From Gordius sp. MW1 (Eukaryota > Nematomorpha > Gordioida > Gordea > Gordiidae): a stretch of 64,000 bases of DNA. The notes under the pieces were generated by a model that ran no database searches, had not been told where the DNA came from, and saw only the letters and a list, made by a program, of their open reading frames with translations. Below, one piece after another: positions 25,401-38,843 of the stretch. Made by a program: the position numbers and the translations under genes. The stretch spans positions 930,001-994,000 of the forward strand of contig OZ038530.1 in the NCBI GenBank assembly GCA_964036665.1. The letters run 5' to 3'. The stretch's first letter is position 1, and every line of letters begins with the position of its first letter.

Positions 25401-27289
25401 AACGGACGGACAACGGGCGGACAACGGGCGGACAACGGAGTGACAACGGAAGGACAACGGACGGACAACGGACGGACAACAAAAGGACATCAGACGGACA
25501 ACGGACGGACAACGGAAGGACAACGGAAGGACAACGGAAGGACAACGGGCGGACAACGGACGGACAACGGACGGACAACGGGCGGACAACGGAAGGACAA
25601 CGGGCGGACAACGGACGGACAACGAAAGGACAACGGACGGACAACGGACGGACAACGGACGGACAACGGACGGACAATGGGCGGACAACGGAAGGACAAC
25701 GGGCGGACAACGGGCGGACAACGGAAGGACAACGGAAGGACAACGGAAGGACAACGGGCGGACAACGGACGGACAACGGACGGACAACGGGCGGACAACG
25801 GATGGACAACGGGCGGACAACGGACGGACAACAAAAGGACATCAGACGGACAACGGACGGACAACGGACGGACAACGGAAGGACAACGGGCGGACAACGG
25901 ACGGACAACGGAAGGACATCAGACGGACAACGGACGGACAACGGACGGATAACGGAAGGACATCAGACGGACAACGGGCGGACAACGAACGGACAACGAA
26001 CGGACAACGGACGGACAACGGGCGGACAACGGACGGACAACAAAATGACATCAGACGGACAACGGACGGACAACGGAAGGACAACGGAAGGACAACGGAA
26101 GGACAACGGAAGGACAACGGGCGGACAACGGACGGACAACGGAAGGACATCAGACGGACAACAAAAGGACATCAGACGGACAACGGACGGACAACGGAAG
26201 GACAACGGAAGGACAACGGGCGGACAACGGACGGACAACGGAAGGACAACGGAATGACAACGGGCGGACAACGGACGGACAACGGAAGGACATCAGACGG
26301 ACAACGGACGGACAACGGAAGGACAACAAAAGGACATCAGACGGACAACGAACGGACAACGAACGGACAACGAACGGACAACGGGCGGACAACGGAAGGA
26401 CAACGGAAGGACAACGGACGGACAACGGACGGACAACGGACGGACAACGGACGGACAACGGACGGACAACAAAATGACATCAGACGGACAACGGACGGAC
26501 AACGGAAGGACAACGGAAGGACAACGGAAGGACAACGGAAGGACAACGGACGGACAACGGACGGACAACGGACGGACAACGGACGGACAACGGAAGGACA
26601 ACGGAAGGACAACGGGCGGACAACGAACGGACAACAAACGGACAACAGACAGACAACAAAAGGACATCTGACGGACAACGGAAGGACAACGGGCGGACAA
26701 CGGACGGACAACGGACGGACAACGGAAGGACATCAGACGGACAAGGGACGGACAACGCACGGACAACGGAAGGACATCAGACGGACAACCGACGGACAAC
26801 GAACGGACAACGGAAGCACAACGGAATGACAACGGGCGGACAACGGACGGACAACGGAAGCACATCAGACGGACAACGGACGGACAACGGAAGGACAACA
26901 AACGGACAACGAACGGACAACGAACGGACAACGGGCGGACAACGGAAGGACAACGGAAGGACAACGGACGGACAACGGACGGACAACAAAAGGACATCAA
27001 ACGGACAACGGACGGACAACGGAAGGACAACGGACGGACAACGGAAGGACAACGGAAGGACAACGGGCGGACAACGGACGGACAACGGACGGACAACGGG
27101 CGGACAACGAAAGGACAACGGACGGACAACGGACGGACAACGGACGGACAACGGACGGACAATGGGCGGACAACGGAAGGACAACGGGCGGACAACGGAC
27201 GGACAACGGGCGGACAACGGGCGGACAACGGAAGGACTACGGAAGGACAACGGACGGACAACGGACGGACAACAAAAGGACATCAGACG
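19479..27289 (+). repeat. 11-bp minisatellite array (7.8 kb) between B4 and truncated A3
   Basis: This is about 710 units. Variant order near 22,150-22,960 repeats 2,981 bp (271 units) later, near 25,130-25,940. Several shorter blocks beginning with CGGAGTGACAACGG recur near 22459, 23306, 23977 and 24582. The array ends at GGACATCAGAC followed by one extra G, where it joins a broken transposon copy. Confidence 0.97.
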
Positions 27290-27727
27290 TCTGCAATTCA
27301 AAAAAAACATAGAATGTATTATTTATAATAATTCTTTTTAAGTTTATAAGTAAGATAGTGATTTAATAATTCTAAAAGCATTTATTTATGTTTAGTTACC
27401 TATTGATATATTAAAGATAATTTGTAACTTTCAAGATTGTAAATTTACGGTTCACAGATGTTAAAAAATGATGTCTATGAATAATTTCCACCTGATCTGT
27501 AAAAAAATTTAATTTCGCCAATTTTATATTTTTTATTGACAAATTAAAATAATTTATTGAATTTCAATTTTAGCCTAAGCCTATTATTAATATAATTTAT
27601 GACTTCATGGTGGAACCTCAGTTCATGTTCATGCTTCCTTCAATCAAAACTCTCCGGGGGGGGGGGGGTATTTGAAACTCCCCGGGGAGGTATTACCCCC
27701 CCGGGCTCCCCCCTGAAAGAAACCCTG
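27290..27727 (-). mobile_element. truncated hAT-like copy A3 (438 bp, right end only)
   Basis: This fragment retains the sequence from just upstream of the transposase ATG (equivalent to 1132 in A1) to the intact right inverted terminus (27713-27727), followed by CAACGGGC. The left two-thirds, including all transposase pieces, is missing, and array abuts the breakpoint. The G run inside the right end is 13 long instead of 7. It shares substitutions with A4 (AATAATTTCC, and TTCATGTTC in place of TTAATGTTC), which defines a second subfamily. Confidence 0.88.
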
Positions 27728-29109
27728 CAACGGGCGGACAACGGACGGACAACGGACGGACAACGGACGGACAACGGACGGACAACGGACGGACAACGGA
27801 CATACAACGGGCGGACAACGTGCGGACAACGGAAGGACAACGGGCGGACAACGGACGGACAACGGAAGGACATCAGACGGACAACGGACGGACAACGGAA
27901 GGACAACAAAAGGACATCAGACGGACAACGAACGGACAACGAACGGACAACGAACGGACAACGAACGGACAACGAACGGACAACGGACAGACAACAAAAG
28001 GACATCACACGGTCAACGGACGTACAACGAACGGACAACGGGCGGACAACGGACGGACAACGGACGGACAACGAACGGACAACGAACGGACAACGGAAGG
28101 ACAGGGAAGGACAACGGACGGACAACGGGCGGACTACGGAAGGACAACGGGCGGACAACAAAAGGACATCAGACGGACAACGGACGGACAACGAACGGAC
28201 AACGGACGGACAACGGGCGGACAACAAAAGGACATCAGACGGACAACGGACGGACAACGGGCGGACAAAGGACGGACAACGGACGGACAACGGACATACA
28301 ACGGGCGGACAACGGAAGTACAACGGAAGGACATCAGACGGACAACGGACGGACAACGAAAGGACAACGAACGGACAACGAACGGACAACGAACGGACAA
28401 CGGACGGACAACAAAAGGACATCAGACGGACAAGGGACCGACAACGGACTAACAACGTACGGACAACAAAAGGACATCAGACGGACAACGGACGGACAAC
28501 GGAAGGACAACGGACGGACAACGGAAGGACAACGGACGGACAACGGACGGACAACGGACGGACAACGGACGGACAACGGACGGACAACGGAAGGACATCA
28601 GACGGACAACGGACGGACAACGGAAGGACAACGGAAGGACAACGGGCGGACAACGGACGGACAACGGACGGACAACGGAAGGACATCACACGGACAAGGG
28701 ACGGACAACGGACGGACAACGGAAGGACATCAGACGGACAAGGGACGGACAACGGATGGACAACGGAAGGACATCAGACGGACAACGGACGGACAACGGA
28801 AGGACAACAAAAGGACATCAGACGGACAACGGACGGACAACGGACGGACAACGGAAGGACAACGGACGGACAACGGAAGGACAACGGACGGACAACGGAA
28901 GGACAACGGACGGACAACGGAAGGACAACGGGCGGACAACGGACGGACAACGGACGGACAACGGAAGGACATCAGACGGACAACGGACGGACAACGGAAG
29001 GACAACGGAAGAACAACGGAAGGACAACGAACGGACAACGAACGGACAAAGGACGGACAACGGACGGACAACAGACGGACAACGGGCGGACAACGGACGG
29101 ACAACGGAC
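27728..29109 (+). repeat. 11-bp minisatellite array (1,382 bp) between A3 and B5
   Basis: This array begins CAACGGGC and carries the ATACAACGGGC/GGACAACGTGC pair. It has a 10-bp unit (GGACAGGGAA, near 28100) and several substituted units (GGTCAACGGAC, GGACTAACAACG-like). Its left part resembles 32298-32870. The last 400 bp are the standard left flank of B. Confidence 0.97.
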
Positions 29110-29701
29110 GTAGCCAGCGGACGGCCAAAAAGTCATATTATCAACAGAATACTCTCACGGATTCAAACTTGTTGCCTCCTGACGGACAACGGACGGTCCG
29201 TCGTCCCTCCGTTGTCCGTCCGTCCTCCCTCCGTCGTCTCTCCGTCGTCCGTCCGTCGTCCCTCCGTCGTCCGTCCGTCGTCCCTCCGTCGTCCCTCCGT
29301 CGTCCCTCCGTGCTATGCAATTTATTAAATTTTTTTTATCAAAAAATATTTTTTTCGACTTCAAATTTTTTTCCATTTTTTTGTTCAACCATATAGGCCT
29401 CATGAAAATTTTTGATATCAGAAGTGAATTCCGTAAAAAAAAATTTTTTGATCAGAAAATATTTTTTCGACCTCAAAATTTTTTCAATTTTTTTGTAACA
29501 CCATATAGGCCTCATGAAAATTTTCGATATCAGAGGTGAATTCCGAAAAAAAAAAATTTTTCGACTTGAAAATTTTTTAAATTTTTTTGTTCAACCATAT
29601 AGGCTTCGTGAAAATTTCAGCGGACGGATAAAAAGTCATATTATCAATGTTATTAACAAGAACAGAATACTCTCCGGGATTCAAACTTGTAGCCTCCTGA
29701 T
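29110..29701. repeat. composite module B5 (592 bp)
   Basis: This has the same length and parts as B1: ten inverted units, three AT-rich repeats and both alpha boxes. It has minor substitutions (CGACTTCAAA in the first AT repeat and GGATAAAAAG in alpha-2). Confidence 0.9.
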
Positions 29702-30868
29702 GGACAACGGACGGACAACGGAAGGACATCAGACGGACAAGGGACGGACAACGGACGGACAACGGAAGGACATCAGACGGACAACGGACGGACAACGGAA
29801 GGACATCAGATGGACAAGGGACGGACAACGGATGGACAACGGAAGGACATCAGACGGACAACGGACGGACAACGGAATGACAACAAAAGGACATCAGACG
29901 GACAACGGACGGACAACAAAAGGACATCAGACGGACAACGGACGGACAACGGAAGGACAACGGACGGACAACGGAAGGACAACGGAAGGACAACGAACGG
30001 ACAACGAACGGACAACGAACGGACAACGGACGGACAACGGAAGGACAACGGACGGACAACGGAAGGACAACGGAAGGACAACGGGCGGACAACGGACGGA
30101 CGACGGAAGGACAACGGGCGGACATCAGACGGACAACGGACGGACAACGGAAGGACAACAAAAGGACATCAGACGGACAACGAACGGACAACGAACGGAC
30201 AACGAACGGACAACGAACGGACAACGGACAGACAACAAAAGGACATCAGACGGACAACGGACGGACAACGAACGGACAACGGACGGACAACGGACGGACA
30301 ACGGACGGACAACAAAATGACATCAGACGGACAACGGACGGACAACGGAAGGACAACGGAAGGACAACGGAAGGACAACGGAAGGACAACGGACGGACAA
30401 CGGACGGACAACGGACGGACAACGGAAGGACAACGGAAGGACAACGGAAGGACAACGAACGGACAACAAACGGACAACGGACAGACAACAGGACATCTGA
30501 CGGACAACGGAAGGACAACGGACGGACAACGGACGGACAACGGAAGGACAACGGACGGACATCAGACGGACAACGGAAGGACAACGGACGGACAACGGAC
30601 GGACAACGGAAGGACAACGGAAGGACAACGAACGGACAACGAACGGACAACGGACAGACAACAAAAGGACATCTGACGGACAACGGAAGGACAACGGACG
30701 GACAACGGAAGGACAACGGAAGGACAACGGGCGGACAACGGACGGACAACGGAAGGACATCAGACGGACAACGAACGGACAACGGAAGGACAACAAAAGG
30801 ACATCAGACGGACAACGAACGGACAACGAACGGACAACGAACGGACGGACAACGGACGGACAACGGGC
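29702..30868 (+). repeat. 11-bp minisatellite array (1,167 bp) between B5 and A4
   Basis: This is equivalent to the 1,170-bp array elsewhere but lacks three bases in one AACAAAAGGACATCTG junction (near 30488). It differs at its right end, finishing with GGACAACGGGC rather than GGACAACAAAA then GGACATCAGAC. That last unit supplies the left target-site copy of A4. Confidence 0.96.
30861..30868 (+). repeat. 8-bp target-site duplication, left, of A4
   Basis: CAACGGGC immediately precedes the left inverted terminus and is identical to 32298-32305 after the right terminus. This is the only copy in the window with a perfect duplication. Confidence 0.85.
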
Positions 30869-32297
30869 CAGGGTTTCTTTCAGAAAAAATGCTCCGGGGG
30901 GGTATTTTCAACTTCCGGGGGGGTAAAAATTTTTTTAATTGCTAAACCATTTTGTATAATATTTACTAATTTTTATTGGTGATATAAGTGATATATAAAT
31001 TGATACATACACGCATAATCATTAAATAAATACATGTAATATTTTAACGGGCAAGTGTTCTTTTAAGAAAGTAACCGAATACTTCTTTGTTTTTTAAAGG
31101 CGTACTCCTTCATCGCCATATCTAGATATTCTTCAGTAGGAAGGTCAGCCCCTTCTATAGATATTCTCATACAGTGGTCTAAAGATATCTCCCCTAGCCT
31201 GTTTCTTAATGCAACCATAATTCGGTTCATTGCACTAAAGTAAGGGATAAAACAAGAGTTTTTCTTAATTCAGTCCCATCTTTACCTATTACAAACAAAC
31301 ATATTCATGCCTTATTTATTATTTTATATAAACACAAATACCCATAGTATTCCCCAAACATATCTTCTCGCCTATTTCTAAATCAAAATCAAATAGATAA
31401 AAAAGATATTTTATCTATATCAGAATTTAAATGCATGACAGATAATTATCATTAGTTATAAACATTATTTTGTGTGTATAAATGTAAATACCATCTTTTT
31501 TATTTTGACAATCTATGGAATAAACCAGTTTCTCCACAGAATTATCCTCACCTTTTCATAATACATAATTGATTAGACAAAAAAGATCTTTTTTATATGC
31601 TTGCAAGCAAATTATAATTAGTTAATATACATTTAAAATGACCAATATTTTGTTAGTAATATAAATATAAATACCATCCTTTTCATTATAACATTGAATG
31701 GAACAAACCAGAGTTTTTTCTACAGAACAATTATTCATATCTTCACCTGTTGCATAATTAAAATTATTCCAAATTAAATCATATTTACCATCCTTTTTAT
31801 TAGACTTTTCCTTTTTACTAAAGTAGTCTAAAAGAGTACTTTTTTATTTACCAGACATCTATCTGCAATTCAAAAAAAACATAGAATGTATTATTTATAA
31901 TAATTCTTTTTAAGTTTATAAGTAAGATAGTGATTTAATAATTCTAAAAGCATTTATTTATGTTTAGTTACCTATTGATATATTAAAGATAATTTGTAAC
32001 TTTCAAGATTGTAAATTTACGGTTCACAGATGTTAAAAAATGATGTCTATGAATAATTTCCACCTGATCTGTAAAAAAATTTAATTTCGCCAATTTTATA
32101 TTTTTTATTGACAAATTAAAATAATTTATTGAATTTCAATTTTAGCCTAAGCCTATTATTAATATAATTTATGACTTCATGGTGGAACCTCAGTTCATGT
32201 TCATGCTTCCTTCAATCAAAACTCTCCGGGGGGGGGGGTATTTGAAACTCCACGGGGAGGTATTACCCCCCCGGGCTCCCCCCTGAAAGAAACCCTG
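30869..32297 (-). mobile_element. hAT-like non-autonomous transposon, copy A4 (1,429 bp), perfect 8-bp target duplication
   Basis: The inverted termini are at 30869-30883 and 32283-32297, flanked on both sides by CAACGGGC. That 8-bp duplication and the CAGGG terminus are the best evidence that A is a hAT-type element that really transposed into the array. This copy and A3 form a divergent subfamily, with an 11-base G run near the right end and several shared substitutions. A4 also has a broken N-terminal reading frame. Confidence 0.92.
31063..31858 (-). pseudogene. transposase remnant in A4, with nonsense codon
   Basis: The pieces are in the same order as in A1: N-terminal segment from ATG 31858-31856, duplicated segment about 31555-31427, C-terminal dimerisation exon about 31234-31063. 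Codon 5 of the N-terminal segment is TAA where other copies have TAT (tyrosine), and codon 11 is GAC where others have CAC. The N-terminal frame is therefore closed, which shows that none of these pieces is needed for this copy's maintenance. Confidence 0.78.
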
Positions 32298-32305
32298 CAA
32301 CGGGC
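32298..32305 (+). repeat. 8-bp target-site duplication, right, of A4
   Basis: CAACGGGC directly follows the right inverted terminus and equals 30861-30868. The array continues in phase from GGACAAC at 32306. Confidence 0.85.
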
Positions 32306-34603
32306 GGACAACGGACGGACAACGGACGGACAACGGACGGACAACGGACGGACAACGGACATACAACGGGCGGACAACGTGCGGACAACGGAAGGACAAC
32401 GGGCGGACAACGGACGGACAACGGAAGGACATCAGACGGACAACGGACGGACAACGGAAGGACAACAAAAGGACATCAGACGGACAACGAACGGACAACG
32501 AACGGACAACGAACGGACAACGAACGGACAACGAACGGACAACGAACGGACAACGGACAGACAACAAAAGGACATCACACGGTCAACGGACGTACAACGA
32601 ACGGACAACGGGCGGACAACGGACGGACAACGGACGGACAACGAACGGACAACGAACGGATCACGGAAGGACAGGGAAGGACAACGGACGGACAACGGGC
32701 GGACTACGGAAGGACAACGGGCGGACAACAAAAGGACATCAGACGGACAACGGACGGACAACGAACGGACAACGGACGGACAACGGGCGGACAACAAAAG
32801 GACATCAGACGGACAACGGACGGACAACGGGCGGACAAAGGACGGACAACGGACGGACAACGGACATACAACGGGTGGACAACGAAAGGACAACGAACGG
32901 ACAACGAACGGACAACGGACGGACAACAAAAGGACATCAGACGGACAAGGGACGGACAACGGACGGACAACGGACGGACAACAAAAGGACATCAGACGGA
33001 CAACGGACGGACAACGGAAGGACAACGGACGGACAACGGAAGGACAACGGACGGACAACGGACGGACAACGGACGGACAACGGACGGACAACGGACGGAC
33101 AACGGAAGGACATCAGACGGACAACGGACGGACAACGGAAGGACAACGGAAGGACAACGGGCGGACAACGGACGGACAACGGACGGACAACGGAAGGACA
33201 TCAGACGGACAAGGGACGGACAACGGACGGACAACGGAAGGACATCAGACGGACAAGGGACGGACAACGGATGGACAACGGAAGGACAACGGACGGACAA
33301 CGGAAGGACAACGGACGGACAACGGACGGACAACGGACGGACAACGGACGGACAACGGGCGGACAACAAAAGGACATCAGACGGACAACGGACGGACAAC
33401 GGGCGGACAAAGGACGGACAACGGACGGACTACGGACATACAACGGGCGGACAACGGACGGACAACGGAAGGACATCAGACGGACAACGGACGGACAACG
33501 GAAGGACATCAGACGGACAACGGACGGACAACGGAAGGACAACAAAAGTACATCAGACGGACAACGAACGGACAACGAAAGGACAACGAACGGACAACGA
33601 ACGGACAACGAACGGACAACGGACGGACAACAAAAGGACATCAGACGGACAAGGGACGGACAACGGACGGACAACGGAAGGACAACGGACGGACAACGGA
33701 AGGACAACGGACGGACAACGGACGGACAACGGGCGGACAAAGGACGGACAACGGACGGACTACGGACATACAACGGGCGGACAACGGACGGACAACGGAA
33801 GGACATCAGACGGACAACGGACGGACAACGGAAGGACAACAAAAGTACATCAGACGGACAACGAACGGACAACGAAAGGACAACGAACGGACAACGAACG
33901 GACAACGAACGGACAACGGACGGACAACAAAAGGACATCAGACGGACAAGGGACGGACAACGGACGGACAACGGACGGACAACAAAAGGACATCAGACGG
34001 ACAACGGACGGACAACGGAAGGACAACGGACGGACAACGGAAGGACAACGGACGGACAACGGACGGACAACGGACGGACAACGGAAGGACATCAGACGGA
34101 CAACGGACGGACAACGGAAGGACAACGGAAGGACAACGGGCGGACAACGGACGGACAACGGACGGACAACGGAAGGACATCAGACGGACAAGGGACGGAC
34201 AACGGACGGACAACGGAAGGACATCAGACGGACAAGGGACGGACAACGGATGGACAACGGAAGGACATCAGACGGACAACGGACGGACAACGGAAGGACA
34301 ACAAAAGGACATCAGACGGACAACGGACGGACAACGGACGGACAACGGAAGGACAACGGACGGACAACGGAAGGACAACGGACGGACAACGGAAGGACAA
34401 CGGACGGACAACGGAAGGACAACGGGCGGACAACGGACGGACAACGGACGGACAACGGAAGGACATCAGACGGACAACGGACGGACAACGGAAGGACAAC
34501 GGAAGAACAACGGAAGGACAACGAACGGACAACGAACGGACAAAGGACGGACAACGGACGGACAACAGACGGACAACGGGCGGACAACGGACGGACAACG
34601 GAC
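32298..34603 (+). repeat. 11-bp minisatellite array (2,306 bp) between A4 and B6
   Basis: This array carries the ATACAACGGGC signature after the transposon. The same signature recurs near 32865, 33437 and 33767, the last two exactly 330 bp (30 units) apart within a local duplication. The 10-bp GGACAGGGAA unit also occurs near 32671. The final 400 bp are the standard left flank of B. Confidence 0.97.
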
Positions 34604-35195
34604 GTAGCCAGCGGACGGCCAAAAAGTCATATTATCAACAGAATACTCTCACGGATTCAAACTTGTTGCCTCCTGACGGACAACGGACGGTCCGTCGTCC
34701 CTCCGTTGTCCGTCCGTCCTCCCTCCGTCGTCTCTCCGTCGTCCGTCCGTCGTCCCTCCGTCGTCCGTCCGTCGTCCCTCCGTCGTCCCTCCGTCGTCCC
34801 TCCGTGCTATGCAATTTATTAAATTTTTTTTATCAAAAAATATTTTTTTCGACCTCAAATTTTTTTCCATTTTTTTGTTCAACCATATAGGCCTCATGAA
34901 AATTTTTGATATCAGAAGTGAATTCCGTAAAAAAAATTTTTTTGATCAGAAAATATTTTTTCGACCTCAAAATTTTTTCAATTTTTTTGTAACACCATAT
35001 AGGCCTCATGAAAATTTTCGATATCAGAGGTGAATTCCGAAAAAAAAAAATTTTTCGACTTGAAAATTTTTTAAATTTTTTTGTTCAACCATATAGGCTT
35101 CGTGAAAATTTCAGCGGACGGCTAAAAAGTCATATTATCAATGTTATTAACAAGAACAGAATACTCTCCGGGATTCAAACTTGTAGCCTCCTGAT
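34604..35195. repeat. composite module B6 (592 bp)
   Basis: This is the B1 form: ten inverted units, three AT-rich repeats and both alpha boxes, with conserved array junctions. Confidence 0.9.
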
Positions 35196-36376
35196 GGACA
35201 ACGGACGGACAACGGAAGGACATCAGACGGACAACGGACGGACAACGGACGGACAACGGACGGACAACGGAAGGACATCAGACGGACAACGGACGGACAA
35301 CGGAAGGACATCAGATGGACAAGGGACGGACAACGGATGGACAACGGAAGGACATCAGACGGACAACGGAAGGACAACGGAAGGACAACAAAAGGACATC
35401 AGACGGACAACGGACGGACAACAAAAGGACATCAGACGGACAACGGACGGACAACGGAAGGACAACGGACGGACAACGGAAGGACAACGGAAGGACAACG
35501 GGCGGACAACGAACGGACAACGAACGGACAACGGACGGACAACGGAAGGACAACGGACGGACAACGGAAGGACAACGGAAGGACAACGGGCGGACAACGG
35601 ACGGACGACGGAAGGACAACGGGCGGACATCAGACGGACAACGGACGGACAACGGAAGGACAACAAAAGGACATCAGACGGACAACGAACGGACAACGAA
35701 CGGACAACGAACGGACAACGAACGGACAACGAACGGACAACGGACAGACAACAAAAGGACATCAGACGGACAACGGACGGACAACGAACGGACAACGGAC
35801 GGACAACGGACGGACAACGGACGGACAACAAAATGACATCAGACGGACAACGGAAGGACAACGGAAGGACAACGGAAGGACAACGGAAGGACAACGGAAG
35901 GACAACGGACGGACAACGGACGGACAACGGACGGACAACGGAAGGACAACGGAAGGACAACGGGCGGACAACGAACGGACAACAAACGGACAACGGACAG
36001 ACAACAAAAGGACATCTGACGGACAACGGAAGGACAACGGACGGACAACGGACGGACAACGGAAGGACAACGGACGGACATCAGACGGACAACGGAAGGA
36101 CAACGGACGGACAACGGACGGACAACGGAAGGACAACGGAAGGACAACGAACGGACAACGAACGGACAACGGACAGACAACAAAAGGACATCTGACGGAC
36201 AACGGAAGGACAACGGACGGACAACGGAAGGACAACGGAAGGACAACGGGCGGACAACGGACGGACAACGGAAGGACATCAGACGGACAACGAACGGACA
36301 ACGGAAGGACAACAAAAGGACATCAGACGGACAACGAACGGACAACGAACGGACGGACAACAAAAGGACATCAGAC
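35196..36376 (+). repeat. 11-bp minisatellite array (1,181 bp) between B6 and A5
   Basis: This is the 1,170-bp array with exactly one additional 11-bp unit near its left end. It shares with 38844-40013 a C-to-A substitution making GGACAACGGAA where the B1 and B8 flanks have GGACAACGGAC. Confidence 0.97.
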
Positions 36377-37803
36377 CAGGGTTTCTTTCAGAAAAAATGC
36401 TCCGGGGGGGTATTTTCAACTTCCGGGGGGGTAAAAATTTTTTTAATTGCTAAACCATTTTGTATAATATTTACTAATTTTTATTGGTGATATAAGTGAT
36501 ATATAAATTGATACATACACGCATAATCATTAAATAAATACATGTAATATTTTAACGGGCAAGTGTTCTTTTAAGAAAGTAACCGAATACTTCTTTGTTT
36601 TTTAAAGGCGTTCTCCTTCATCGCCATATCTAGATATTCTTCAGTAGGAAGGTCAGCCCCTTCTATAGATATTCTCATACAGTGGTCTAAAGATATCTCC
36701 CCTAGCCTGTTTCTTAATGCAACCATAATTCGGTTCATTGCACTAAAGTAAGGGATAAAACAAGAGTTTTTCTTAATTCAGTCCCATCTTTACCTATTAC
36801 AAACAAACATATTCATGCCTTATTTATTATTTTATATAAACACAAATACCCATAGTATTCCCCAAACATATCTTCTCGCCTATTTCTAATTCAAAATCAA
36901 ATAGATAAAAAAGATATTTTATCTATATCAGAATTTAAATGCATGACAGATAATTATCATTAGTTATAAACATTATTTTGTGTGTATAAATGTAAATACC
37001 ATCTTTTTTATTTTGACAATCTATGGAATAAACCAGTTTCTCCACAGAATTATCCTCACCTTTTCATAATACATAATTGATTAGACAAAAAAGATCTTTT
37101 TTATATGCTTGCAAGCAAATTATAATTAGTTAATATACATTTAAAATGACCAATATTTTGTTAGTAATATAAATATAAATACCATCCTTTTCATTATAAC
37201 ATTGAATGGAACAAACCAGAGTTTTTTCTACAGAACAATTATTCATATCTTCACCTGTTGCATAATTAAAATTATTCCAAATTAAATCATATTTACCATC
37301 CTTTTTATTAGACTTTTCCTTTTTACTAAAGTAGTGTAAAAGAGTACTTTTATATTTACCAGACATCTATCTGCAATTCAAAAAAAACATAGAATGTATT
37401 ATTTATAATAATTCTTTTTAAGTTTATAAGTAAGATAGTGATTTAATAATTCTAAAAGCATTTATTTATGTTTAGTTACCTATTGATATATTAAAGATAA
37501 TTTGTAACTTTCAAGATTGTAAATTTACGGTTCACAGATGTTAAAAAATGATGTCTATGAATGATTTCCACCTGATCTGTAAAAAAATTTAATTTCGCCA
37601 ATTTTATATTTTTTATTGACAAATTAAAATAATTTATTGAATTTCAATTTTAGCCTAAGCCTATTATTAATATAATTTATGACTTCATGGTGGAACCTCA
37701 GTTAATGTTCATGCTTCCTTCAATCAAAACTCTCCGGGGGGGTATTTGAAACTCCCCGGGGGGGGATATTACCCCCCCGGGCTCCCCTCTGAAAGAAACC
37801 CTG
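36377..37803 (-). mobile_element. hAT-like non-autonomous transposon, copy A5 (1,427 bp)
   Basis: The inverted termini are at 36377-36391 and 37789-37803. The flanks are CATCAGAC and CAACGGGC as in A1. It begins the two-unit 3,637-bp tandem. Confidence 0.88.
36571..37366 (-). pseudogene. transposase remnant in A5
   Basis: The three pieces are as in A1: 37366-37130 (N-terminal), 37063-36935 (duplicated segment) and about 36742-36571 (C-terminal exon, AAC variant). The frames are open but the catalytic region is absent. Confidence 0.75.
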
Positions 37804-38251
37804 CAACGGGCGGACAACGGACGGACAACGGACGGACAACGGACATACAACGGGCGGACAACGTGCGGACAACGGAAGGACAACGGGCGGACAACGGACG
37901 GACAACGGAAGGACATCAGACGGACAACGGACGGACAACGGAAGGACAACAAAAGGACATCAGACGGACAACGGACGGACAACGGACGGACAACGGAAGG
38001 ACAACGGACGGACAACGGAAGGACAACGGACGGACAACGGAAGGACAACGGACGGACAACGGAAGGACAACGGGCGGACAACGGACGGACAACGGACGGA
38101 CAACGGAAGGACATCAGACGGACAACGGACGGACAACGGAAGGACAACGGAAGAACAACGGAAGGACAACGAACGGACAACGAACGGACAAAGGACGGAC
38201 AACGGACGGACAACAGACGGACAACGGGCGGACAACGGACGGACAACGGAC
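37804..38251 (+). repeat. 11-bp minisatellite array (448 bp) between A5 and B7
   Basis: This has the same length and unit order as 1566-2013, including the ATACAACGGGC, GGACAACGTGC and GGACAAAGGAC markers. Confidence 0.97.
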
Positions 38252-38843
38252 GTAGCCAGCGGACGGCCAAAAAGTCATATTATCAACAGAATACTCTCAC
38301 GGATTCAAACTTGTTGCCTCCTGACGGACAACGGACGGTCCGTCGTCCCTCCGTTGTCCGTCCGTCCTCCCTCCGTCGTCTCTCCGTCGTCCGTCCGTCG
38401 TCCCTCCGTCGTCCGTCCGTCGTCCCTCCGTCGTCCCTCCGTCGTCCCTCCGTGCTATGCAATTTATTAAATTTTTTTTATCAAAAAATATTTTTTTCGA
38501 CCTCAAATTTTTTTCCATTTTTTTGTTCAACCATATAGGCCTCATGAAAATTTTTGATATCAGAAGTGAATTCCGTAAAAAAAATTTTTTTGATCAGAAA
38601 ATATTTTTTCGACCTCAAAATTTTTTCAATTTTTTTGTAACACCATATAGGCCTCATGAAAATTTTCGATATCAGAGGTGAATTCCGAAAAAAAAAAATT
38701 TTTCGACTTGAAAATTTTTTAAATTTTTTTGTTCAACCATATAGGCTTCGTGAAAATTTCAGCGGACGGCTAAAAAGTCATATTATCAATGTTATTAACA
38801 AGAACAGAATACTCTCCGGGATTCAAACTTGTAGCCTCCTGAT
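38252..38843. repeat. composite module B7 (592 bp)
   Basis: This is the B1 form with ten inverted units and three AT-rich repeats. Confidence 0.9.
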
